A stretch of DNA of 11,350 nucleotides from contig JAGSHJ010000058.1 in assembly GCA_023954595.1 (NCBI GenBank), forward strand, positions 1-11,350, read 5' to 3'. The notes below the pieces were generated by a model that saw only the letters and a list, made by a program, of their open reading frames with translations, made no database searches and was not told the DNA's origin. A program made the translations under genes and the position numbers. Origin of the DNA: Bacteriovoracaceae bacterium (lineage in GTDB: Bacteria > Bdellovibrionota > Bacteriovoracia > Bacteriovoracales > Bacteriovoracaceae). Below are positions 1 through 6,476 of the stretch, piece after piece; within the stretch, counting starts at the first letter, position 1; every line of letters begins with the position of its first letter.

Positions 1-170
1 AAAAAGGGAGGGTAAGGATGTGGAGATTCGAAATATTCCATGCAATCCAAACACTCTTTTGCCAGATCAATATAGACCTTCCCGTCATTGCCTGAACATG
101 TAAGTGTAAGACTTTTTGCAGATGAGTGCAGACTTAGAACCATTAGACTTAAAACTAATAATAAACGCAT
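1..170 (-). CDS. Small exported protein of unknown function, N-terminal part only
   Basis: Reading the minus strand from an ATG at 170, 56 codons stay open to the left edge, so the gene is cut off by the window. The first 18 residues (Met-Arg, a run rich in Leu and Val, then His-Ser-Ser-Ala) look like a Sec signal peptide with likely cleavage after Ala18. The visible mature part begins with Lys-Ser-Leu-Thr and contains three cysteines (residues 25, 43 and 46), with two of them as Cys-Leu-Asp-Cys. There is no lipobox cysteine right after the signal, so it is more likely periplasmic or secreted than a lipoprotein. The start is supported by a GGAG seven bases upstream (180-177). It lies only 10 bases after the debranching-enzyme stop, so it is probably the third gene of that operon. 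I do not recognise the family. Confidence 0.6.
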   Translation of the reverse strand, partial: MRLLLVLSLMVLSLHSSAKSLTLTCSGNDGKVYIDLAKECLDCMEYFESPHPYPPF

Positions 171-180
171 TTTAAACTCC

Positions 181-2355
181 TTATTTATTTATTGATACTT
201 TCCAGTTCTGTGGTCGTTGAAGGATCTCTACAGTTGCTTCTGTGCTTGAAACCCTCTTAACGATAAATGAAAAAACACCACCACCTATTTCAAGTCCCTT
301 AATTGTTATTTGGTCTAAGAACTTAGGAAGTGTTGGGTCGTTGAAAATAACTCTGTGTTCTAAGGAATTAATACTAAGCCCTAGCATGGAGTGGATTAAT
401 AGATATACGACACCTGCGGCCCAGGCCTGAGGTGAGCAAGAGACTGGGTAAAGAGTGGGAGATTCATTATCAACTCTAGTAAATCCACAAAAGAGCTCTG
501 GAAGTCGTGCAAGCTCAACCTCCTGAGCAGTTTCAAACATCGCCTCTACGAGAGTGTGAAAATGATCAATCTCTCCATATCTTTTAAGTCCATAGGCAAT
601 CATAGAGTTGTCATGTGGCCAGATAGAACCGTTGTGATAAGACATTGGATTGAAGCGTTTCTCTTTATCACCAAGAGTTCTTATTCCCCATCCTGTAAAC
701 AACTCCTCAGAAAAGAGTTTATCAACAAGTGGTTTTATTTTGTCTTGATCAAAAATCCCGGTAGACATCGCATGTCCAGGATTAGAAGAAATGACCTTGC
801 ACTGTTTATTGTCTTTATCTAGCGCAAGAGCGAAAAACTTCTTATCTTCCATCCAAAACGCAGAATTGAATTTTTCTCTTAATTGCTCAGATCTTTTTAC
901 ATAGATCTTGGATTGCTCCAAATCATTTTTAAGTTCAAAAAGATAAGAGGCTGTAACAAATGCTTTATAGGCATAGGCCTGCACTTCAATCATTGTAATA
1001 GGAGCTTGTGCCAACTCGCCATTGTCATGAGAAACACTATCCCAGGAATCCTTCCAACATTGGTTATCAAGGCCATTGGGATTACGTTTTATATACTCAA
1101 AAAGACCATCACCATTTTGATCAGCATACTGATCTATCCATTCTAGTGCGAAGCTAAAATTAGGCCAGAGCTCTTCTAAAAGTTCAAAGTCCCCACTCCT
1201 TTTTACATAGAGTCCTAAAAGCCAAATAAAAAGAAAGGTCGAGTCAGCGGCTCCAAAGTAGTTTTTAAAAGGCAGTGCTCCAATATTTGCGAGTTCCCCT
1301 TTTCTTTGCTCATGTAAAATCTTACCAGGCTCTGAGTCACTTTGGGCGTCATCTTGCCGGGATTGATTTATAGCTAAGAACTTCAAGACATTCTTTGCGA
1401 TAAAGGGGGCAAAGGACAATGTTTGAAATGCTGTAATTAGTCCATCTCTACCAAAAGGAGTGTTGTACCAGGGAACACCTGCCATAGGATAAATAAGTTC
1501 ATTATATCTGGACATCAAGGCCATAAGATCAAGAGATGAGCGACTCACCCAATGATCAAAGTGGGTATTATTGGTTTTAAATTCAGGCAGTCTCTTTTTA
1601 AGACTCGCTAGATGGGTACCACCGGCAGTTTCATGTGTAATACGTGTTTGTGAGGTACTTGCAATTCTTTGTTCAAAGTCTATTTTTAAATTAATAGAAC
1701 TCTCACCACCTGGAGAAAGTAGAATGTCAAAAACAATACTGTCTTCACAGAACGTGGCCCTAGGGTCATCAATTATAGCCCTGCTTCTTCTTTCAATTCC
1801 ATCACGGCCAATGGAGGAAAACACGAGTTCATTTGTACCCTGTTTAACTTGAACCTCGCCAGGTTCAGTGGGACAGTAAAACCCACGTAATTCAAACACA
1901 TCCTTAAAATCCGCACCAAGTCTCAGCTCACAAGACAACAAGACTTCAAAAGAGTTAAAGTTCTCAAACTTAAGAGTTTCATTATAGGCCTCATTTCTGA
2001 CACTTTTATTCTTTTTTATGTGTATTGTGCCTCCGGGGACAATCCTGTCCCCTATTGAGAACTCCTCATTAGCAAGGTCTACATTTAGGGTGTCATTATC
2101 CTCACGAATGGTTGAACTCAACAACAGGGGTCTTTTGCAATTTAGTTGGAAATCCAAAAGAGATAAATGCCTTGAGCCCTCAAAGAAAATCCCTTGAAGT
2201 TTTTTACCTAAATTTACTACATCACCTTGGCGATCAAAAACACCAAACGTTTCACCATGATTGAGAGTCATTGTGAAAGGATCGACGTAACGAGAATCAG
2301 TTGCGACAAACACCCGTCCTTTGATCTCTTGAACTTCTTGGGACTTTCTACTCAC
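181..2355 (-). CDS. Amylo-alpha-1,6-glucosidase / glycogen debranching family protein
   Basis: 724 residues, a normal full length for bacterial proteins that join a glycogen-debranching N-terminal beta domain (GDE_N-type, about residues 10-230) to an (alpha/alpha)6-barrel glucosidase domain (about 265-665). Visible family marks are Asp-Pro-Phe near residue 25 with a Gly-Val-Phe-Asp turn, the Asn-Thr-Pro-Phe-Gly-Arg-Asp-Gly active-site stretch at 298-305, Tyr-Phe-Gly-Ala-Ala-Asp-Ser-Thr at 366-373, Lys-Asp-Ser-Trp-Asp at 435-439, and His-Asn-Gly-Ser-Ile-Trp-Pro-His-Asp at 574-582. The family acts on alpha-1,6-branched or other alpha-glucosides, but many members are uncharacterised. No signal peptide is seen, so it is expected in the cytoplasm. 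The start is GTG. The preceding family 4 glycosyltransferase ends 8 bases upstream, pointing to translational coupling. With that transferase it may trim or remodel a glucan or glucoside that the transferase builds. That joint role is inference; the family assignment is firm. Confidence 0.92.
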   Translation of the reverse strand: MSRKSQEVQEIKGRVFVATDSRYVDPFTMTLNHGETFGVFDRQGDVVNLGKKLQGIFFEGSRHLSLLDFQLNCKRPLLLSSTIREDNDTLNVDLANEEFSIGDRIVPGGTIHIKKNKSVRNEAYNETLKFENFNSFEVLLSCELRLGADFKDVFELRGFYCPTEPGEVQVKQGTNELVFSSIGRDGIERRSRAIIDDPRATFCEDSIVFDILLSPGGESSINLKIDFEQRIASTSQTRITHETAGGTHLASLKKRLPEFKTNNTHFDHWVSRSSLDLMALMSRYNELIYPMAGVPWYNTPFGRDGLITAFQTLSFAPFIAKNVLKFLAINQSRQDDAQSDSEPGKILHEQRKGELANIGALPFKNYFGAADSTFLFIWLLGLYVKRSGDFELLEELWPNFSFALEWIDQYADQNGDGLFEYIKRNPNGLDNQCWKDSWDSVSHDNGELAQAPITMIEVQAYAYKAFVTASYLFELKNDLEQSKIYVKRSEQLREKFNSAFWMEDKKFFALALDKDNKQCKVISSNPGHAMSTGIFDQDKIKPLVDKLFSEELFTGWGIRTLGDKEKRFNPMSYHNGSIWPHDNSMIAYGLKRYGEIDHFHTLVEAMFETAQEVELARLPELFCGFTRVDNESPTLYPVSCSPQAWAAGVVYLLIHSMLGLSINSLEHRVIFNDPTLPKFLDQITIKGLEIGGGVFSFIVKRVSSTEATVEILQRPQNWKVSINK

Positions 2356-2367
2356 AATTCACCTCAG
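2356..2367 (-). promoter_or_regulatory. Ribosome binding site overlapping the upstream stop, fixing a GTG start
   Basis: On the minus strand the glycosyltransferase stop TGA (2366-2364) is embedded in a Shine-Dalgarno-like GAGGT (2365-2361), followed by five bases and GTG (2355-2353). A ribosome finishing the glycosyltransferase is therefore already positioned on the binding site for the debranching protein. No better ATG with a binding site lies nearby, which is why I accept GTG. Confidence 0.7.
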
Positions 2368-3428
2368 AAAAACCCCGCAATTTCGGAATCTATATTAGTT
2401 CTTCCCTCAATTACGTTTTTATAAATATGTTCGTAACTGTATGCCATAATTCTTCGATCAAAGCGCTCCTCGAACCGCTTACGAACGAGCTTCCTATCTA
2501 TAATGTCGAGATATTTAATTTTATCCAAGGCCTCTAATTCATTGTTTGCAACCAATCCGGTGACTCCTTCATCAACGACTTCTGGAACAGATCCATTATT
2601 AAATGCAAGCACAGGTGTTCCACATGCCATGGCTTCGATCATTACGATCCCAAAGGGTTCAGGCCAGTTGATAGGGAAAAGCAGTGCAAGGGAGTTTGCC
2701 AACAATCGTTGTTTCTCAATCTCCCCCACTTCACCAATAAATTCAATTAGTGGATGTTCCATCAAAGGCCTGAGTTGCTTTTCATAAAAATGTTTATCTG
2801 CTGAATCAATTTTGGCAGCAATCTTCAATGGTGTCTGACTGGCGATGGCCAAGCGTATTGCTTTATCCGGTCCTTTCTCAGGTGATAAGCGCCCTAAAAA
2901 GGTGAAGTACTTACCTTTCTCAAATGATGGTTTAAAACTCGCAATATTTAGTCCGTGATAGACATTGCCAACCCAGTTATTCCCAGTCAGAGGAGAACGT
3001 TGAGAATGACTTATACTTATTAAGTTCGTATGATTAAAGTTTTGATACAAGCTTCTAAGCTCTGGTAGATCAAGCCTTGAATGAACAGTTGTAACACTCG
3101 GGGTGGTCAGTTTATCTACTATGGGTAAATGAAGATAATCACAGTGAAAATGAATGATATCAAATTGCTCTTGCATCCGTGCGACTTTATCAATTTCTAA
3201 AACGTGTGCAGGAAGAGGGTCTTTAATCTTTCGATCAAGCCTAAGACCTGAAGTGCAAGGAGATACTAAGCGTGCAGAAGTAATTGAATCTCCAGAAGCA
3301 AACAAAGTCACTTCATGGCCAAGTTCAACCAATGCATCCGTAAGGTTAGAGACAACTCTCTCAGTACCACCGTACAGTTGAGGTGGAACAGATTCATATA
3401 GTGGCGCGACTTGAGCAATCCTTAACAT
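2364..3428 (-). CDS. Family 4 glycosyltransferase (GT-B fold)
   Basis: 354 residues. The N-terminal half is the acceptor-side Rossmann domain with Gly-Gly-Thr-Glu-Arg at residues 20-24, and an Asp-Ile-Ile-His-Phe-His strand at 90-95. The C-terminal half is the nucleotide-sugar domain: Phe-Leu-Gly-Arg-Leu-Ser-Pro-Glu-Lys-Gly at 177-186, and the retaining GT4 E-x7-E signature Glu257...Glu265 within Pro-Glu-Pro-Phe-Gly. The start of the protein (Arg-Ile-Ala-Gln-Val-Ala-Pro-Leu-Tyr-Glu-Ser) closely matches a widespread bacterial subgroup of GT4 enzymes. The enzyme should transfer a sugar from a nucleotide sugar with retention; donor and acceptor cannot be told from the sequence. ATG at 3428 has a good GGAG at 3437-3434. 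It is the first gene of a minus-strand operon with the debranching protein. The pairing hints at synthesis and trimming of a glucan or glucoside rather than cell-surface polysaccharide, but this is inference. Confidence 0.92.
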   Translation of the reverse strand: MLRIAQVAPLYESVPPQLYGGTERVVSNLTDALVELGHEVTLFASGDSITSARLVSPCTSGLRLDRKIKDPLPAHVLEIDKVARMQEQFDIIHFHCDYLHLPIVDKLTTPSVTTVHSRLDLPELRSLYQNFNHTNLISISHSQRSPLTGNNWVGNVYHGLNIASFKPSFEKGKYFTFLGRLSPEKGPDKAIRLAIASQTPLKIAAKIDSADKHFYEKQLRPLMEHPLIEFIGEVGEIEKQRLLANSLALLFPINWPEPFGIVMIEAMACGTPVLAFNNGSVPEVVDEGVTGLVANNELEALDKIKYLDIIDRKLVRKRFEERFDRRIMAYSYEHIYKNVIEGRTNIDSEIAGFF

Positions 3429-3465
3429 ATCTTCTCCATATAAAGCGGACGGAGCTCATTACACC

Positions 3466-3558
3466 ATGAATTTAAGTGCAAGGCACTGTGACGAATGTAG
3501 ACAAGTACTTGACGTTGTTCATGTCTCAAAAGTCGCCTATCCTAGATCCTTAGCTTAG
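3466..3558 (+). other. Possible 30-codon small ORF or relic with a Cys-x2-Cys motif
   Basis: An ATG at 3466 opens a 30-codon frame ending in TAG at 3556-3558. It encodes Met-Asn-Leu-Ser-Ala-Arg-His-Cys-Asp-Glu-Cys-Arg, then a Val-rich stretch. A GGAG at 3451-3454 lies 11 bases upstream, longer than ideal. His-Cys-Asp-Glu-Cys resembles half of a zinc ribbon, so this could be a leader peptide, a tiny zinc-binding protein or a decayed fragment. The length alone is compatible with chance. Confidence 0.15.
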
Positions 3559-3615
3559 ATATGGCCTAATCAAAAAGGTTGGAACTCCAAGTACAACTAA
3601 AAGTTCATTAATCAC

Positions 3616-3645
3616 TTGGCCATGTCAGTACCTTCGATCTAGATT
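3616..3645 (+). promoter_or_regulatory. Candidate sigma-70-type promoter for the URC operon
   Basis: TTGGCC at 3616-3621 (four of six to the -35 consensus) and TAGATT at 3640-3645 (four of six to the -10 consensus) are separated by 18 bases. They would give a leader of roughly 25 bases before the ATG at 3676. The -10 overlaps the ATCTAGAT palindrome, which would suit repression. An alternative weak pair lies at 3515-3520 and 3538-3543. Both are weak matches. Confidence 0.25.
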
Positions 3646-3675
3646 CCGTTCTTTCAATTTGAATGGAGAAAATCA

Positions 3676-5151
3676 ATGAATATTAAACTCGCTCAAGAAA
3701 TGACTTCCTGTAAAAATTATATTGATGGAACCTGGATAATGGGAAGTGGAGAAAAGTTTGAAATTATATCCCCACTAAATGGTGAGGTTGTTGCTCATGC
3801 AGCACAGTCGTCCAAATCCGAAGTTGACGCCGCAATTGAATCAGCTCAAAAAGCATTTATTAAGTGGAGCCATATCTCAATAAAAGATAGAACCCAAGTG
3901 ATGTATCGTTTTAGGGATTTGCTTTTAAAGAAGTCTGATTTAATTTCAAACACAGTCTCAATTGAGTCCGGTAAAACTATTATTGAAGCAAATGCAGGCC
4001 TCATGAAAGGTATTGAGGTCTTAGAATTTGCCTTAAGCTTGCAAAATCTAGATAGTGGATCAAAGATGGAGGTAAGCAAAGGTGTCCATTGTGAATACAG
4101 AAGACAACCACTAGGTGTAGTAGCATCAATCACACCTTTCAACTTCCCTGCCATGGTCCCATTATGGACAATTCCAATCGCTTTAACCTTAGGTAACTCC
4201 TATATCTGGAAACCCTCAGAAAAAACACCATTGACTGCAAACCTAATAGGCCTTGCATTAGAAGAGGCCGGTCTGCCACCAGGTGTTTTAACAATTTTGA
4301 ATGGTTCAAAGGAAATTGTCGATGAAATTATAAGTAACGAAAAAGTGAAAGCTGTGAGTTTTGTAGGTTCCTCGCAAGGCGCCAAAGAGGTTTATAGAAA
4401 AACAACTAACCTCGGAAAAAGAGCACTCTGTTTAGGTGGAGCTAAAAACCACATTATCCTCTTACCAGACTCCAATATAAATTTAGCCGGTACAGGAATT
4501 GCTGATTCATTCACAGGTTGCGCGGGTCAGCGATGTATGGCCGCATCTGTTTTACTTGCTGTTGGCGACACCGATGAACATATTGAATCTATTAAGTCTC
4601 GAGCTTTGGAAACAAGGTGTGGGAGGGAAATGGGTGCCATAATCTCTAAGCAACAGTTGAGTTTTTTGAATGAAAAAATTCAAGAGGCCATTGATAAAGG
4701 GGCGACAGTTATCTTGGACGGAAGGGATGTAGAGTTATACGACACCTCTAAAGAAGGGTTTTGGCTTGGTCCAACAATCCTGGACAACGTTGACCCAAAC
4801 TCCTTTTTGGCGAAGGAGGAATTATTTGGCCCAGTCTTAGCTATTATTCGCTGTGAGAACATTTCTGAAGCAATCCAAATTGAGAATTTAAATGATTATG
4901 GTAATGCTGCCAGTATCTTCACCAGTAATGGAAGTCTTGCTGAAAAACTAGCACAAGAGGCCAGTTCAGCAATGATTGGTATTAACGTCGGCGTTCCCGT
5001 ACCCAGAGAGCCATTTAGTTTTGGTGGAATTGGCAATTCAAAATTTGGCCATGGAGACATCACAGGAATAAACAGTCTAAATTTCTGGTCCGATCTAAAA
5101 AAGGTTACCACTAAATGGAAAATGCAAGAGGACCATAACTGGATGTCTTAG
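3676..5151 (+). CDS. mmsA: CoA-acylating (methyl)malonate-semialdehyde dehydrogenase, probably acting on malonate semialdehyde
   Basis: 491 residues, full length for the MmsA/IolA branch of the aldehyde dehydrogenase superfamily. Diagnostic stretches are Pro-Phe-Asn-Phe-Pro-Ala-Met-Val-Pro-Leu-Trp at 154-164 (Asn156 stabilises the intermediate), Gly-Gly-Ala-Lys-Asn-His at 254-259, and Gly-Gln-Arg-Cys-Met-Ala at 284-289 with catalytic Cys287. The usual general-base Glu of hydrolytic aldehyde dehydrogenases is replaced (Cys252 in Leu-Cys-Leu-Gly-Gly), as expected for enzymes that hand the acyl group to CoA. Known members convert methylmalonate or malonate semialdehyde plus NAD and CoA to propionyl- or acetyl-CoA and CO2. 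ATG at 3676 has GGAG seven bases upstream. It is first in the operon, 38 bp before urc1. In this setting it would finish the three-carbon fragment of uracil by making acetyl-CoA; that substrate is inferred from context. A valine or inositol role is less likely, since no such genes are nearby. Confidence 0.9.
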   Translation: MNIKLAQEMTSCKNYIDGTWIMGSGEKFEIISPLNGEVVAHAAQSSKSEVDAAIESAQKAFIKWSHISIKDRTQVMYRFRDLLLKKSDLISNTVSIESGKTIIEANAGLMKGIEVLEFALSLQNLDSGSKMEVSKGVHCEYRRQPLGVVASITPFNFPAMVPLWTIPIALTLGNSYIWKPSEKTPLTANLIGLALEEAGLPPGVLTILNGSKEIVDEIISNEKVKAVSFVGSSQGAKEVYRKTTNLGKRALCLGGAKNHIILLPDSNINLAGTGIADSFTGCAGQRCMAASVLLAVGDTDEHIESIKSRALETRCGREMGAIISKQQLSFLNEKIQEAIDKGATVILDGRDVELYDTSKEGFWLGPTILDNVDPNSFLAKEELFGPVLAIIRCENISEAIQIENLNDYGNAASIFTSNGSLAEKLAQEASSAMIGINVGVPVPREPFSFGGIGNSKFGHGDITGINSLNFWSDLKKVTTKWKMQEDHNWMS

Positions 5152-5189
5152 GGAATAGATTAAAAAAAGAGTTAATATAGGAGAGCTTA

Positions 5190-6476
5190 ATGGATCAAGA
5201 CATTAAAGAAAAAGAATTTGAGAAGGCCGAGCATGTGGTTTTGACGTCCCACAAAACTCAAATTTATAACAACTCAATCCCAATTAACTGGGGTGTGAAA
5301 GATCCTCTAATTAGAGGTCCAATAATAGCAACAACCTCCTGTGAAAATAAAAGAAATGCAATTGGTACTCATAGTGGCTCCTACACAGTGTATCGAGCCC
5401 TATCCATTGCCAATAAAACTTACCCTAAGTCTCATGTACCCGATCTAAAGAACACCCATGCTACTACTGAGATCGGACCATTTAACTCATGGTTTACACC
5501 AGAGAAGATTGTTTCAATTGATCCATGGGGTGCTCAGGTCCAGAGAGTTTTTAAAGATCATATTGAAGACGGTTATGACATTAGACCGACGATCGCAGTG
5601 ACTCAGGCAAGATTACAAATTCCAGAGCTTGCACAGGCAATATCAGCAGGAAGATTGGTTCCTGATGGGAAAGTAATATTAGAAAACGGTGATGTTAATG
5701 TTACGAAAGTCGCCTTTGAGCCAGTATGGTACTTGCCAGGCATTGCAAAAAGAATTGGCGTGGAGGAAGGGGTTCTTAGGAAAATCCTTTTTAAAGAAAC
5801 AGGTGGTATGTTTCCTGAGCTTGTAACAAGGCCAGACTTGAAGGTTCTACTACCACCTATTGGCTCCTCTACAGCTTATATTTTTGGTGATGTCCGTGAC
5901 TTAGCAAATCCAGACGTAGAACTCTCTTGCAGGGTGCATGACGAATGCAACGGCTCGGATGTTTTTGGCTCTGATATTTGTACTTGTAGGCCATATTTAA
6001 CATATGGAATCGAACACGCTGCTAAAACTGCACAAAAAGGTGGTGTAGGCCTGGTTGTTTACTTCAGAAAAGAAGGAAGGGCACTTGGTGAGGTCACAAA
6101 GTTTCTAGTTTATAACGCACGTAAAAGACAAAAGGGCGGAGATTCAGCAGCAAATTATTTCTACAGGACTGAATGTGTTGCAGGTGTGGAGGACGCTCGT
6201 TTTCAAGAATTAATGCCAGACATTCTACATTACTTTGGAATACAAAAAATCCACAAGCTCCACTCAATGTCCAATATGAAATATGACGCTATTGTCTCTA
6301 GTGGTATCGAGGTAGTGAATAGAATTTCAATCCCAGATGAACTAATCCCTGAAGATGCATTGGTTGAAATCGAGGCAAAGAAAGCTGCTGGTTACTTTAC
6401 ACAGGGAGAAATTAAAACCAAACACGCACTAGAGAGCGTTCAAGGGCGAGAACTATCAGAAGAGAGGCAAGTATGA
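5190..6476 (+). CDS. urc1: Urc1, GTP cyclohydrolase II-like protein of uracil catabolism
   Basis: 428 residues, about twice the length of RibA (about 200). The first 210 or so residues are an extra domain not found in RibA. The C-terminal half is the GTP cyclohydrolase II fold: Arg-Val-His-Asp-Glu-Cys at 248-253, then Cys264 and Cys266, keeping RibA's C-x10-C-x-C zinc spacing, and Arg-Lys-Glu-Gly-Arg at 293-297. RibA's Thr-Asn-Asn-Pro-Lys nucleotide-recognition loop is replaced by Ser-Met-Ser-Asn-Met-Lys (359-364), arguing against GTP as substrate. This architecture, next to a DUF1688 gene and a uracil phosphoribosyltransferase, matches Urc1 of the URC pathway, which is required for uracil breakdown in Lachancea kluyveri. 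It is expected to hydrolyse the pyrimidine ring at the UMP or uridine level using zinc-bound water; the exact reaction is inference. AGGAG at 5179-5183 supports the start. The stop overlaps the urc4 ATG in an ATGA. It is not a riboflavin gene: no other rib gene is present. Confidence 0.88.
   Translation: MDQDIKEKEFEKAEHVVLTSHKTQIYNNSIPINWGVKDPLIRGPIIATTSCENKRNAIGTHSGSYTVYRALSIANKTYPKSHVPDLKNTHATTEIGPFNSWFTPEKIVSIDPWGAQVQRVFKDHIEDGYDIRPTIAVTQARLQIPELAQAISAGRLVPDGKVILENGDVNVTKVAFEPVWYLPGIAKRIGVEEGVLRKILFKETGGMFPELVTRPDLKVLLPPIGSSTAYIFGDVRDLANPDVELSCRVHDECNGSDVFGSDICTCRPYLTYGIEHAAKTAQKGGVGLVVYFRKEGRALGEVTKFLVYNARKRQKGGDSAANYFYRTECVAGVEDARFQELMPDILHYFGIQKIHKLHSMSNMKYDAIVSSGIEVVNRISIPDELIPEDALVEIEAKKAAGYFTQGEIKTKHALESVQGRELSEERQV

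Larger units (their letters stand above)
3429..3675. promoter_or_regulatory. Divergent intergenic region between the glycosyltransferase and URC operons
   Basis: 247 bp with no convincing gene; it must carry the start signals of both operons. Visible elements are: GGAG for the glycosyltransferase at 3437-3434 (minus); a near-palindrome TTGGA-AC-TCCAA at 3579-3590; a perfect 8-bp palindrome ATCTAGAT at 3637-3644; an AAGTACTT palindrome at 3503-3510 whose core recurs as CAAGTAC near 3588-3594; and GGAG at 3665-3668, seven bases before the first URC gene ATG. The inverted repeats are short and could be chance, but they sit where a repressor of the URC operon would bind. No regulator gene is present in the window. 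Confidence 0.5.

Noticed and set aside
1571..1852. 93-codon plus-strand open frame
   Set aside because: Antisense to the debranching protein, no ribosome binding site or recognisable domain.
3429..3675. tRNA, riboswitch or small RNA in the intergenic region
   Set aside because: No cloverleaf, no T-loop consensus and no stable long stem followed by a T-run was found by eye; only short palindromes.
3846..4154. 102-codon open frame on the minus strand
   Set aside because: It lies fully antisense to the well-supported dehydrogenase gene and its translation resembles no family I know; a shadow frame.
5190..6476. Riboflavin biosynthesis gene ribA
   Set aside because: The zinc cysteines match, but the length is double, the GTP-recognition loop is replaced, and the neighbours are DUF1688, Upp and Udk rather than other rib genes.
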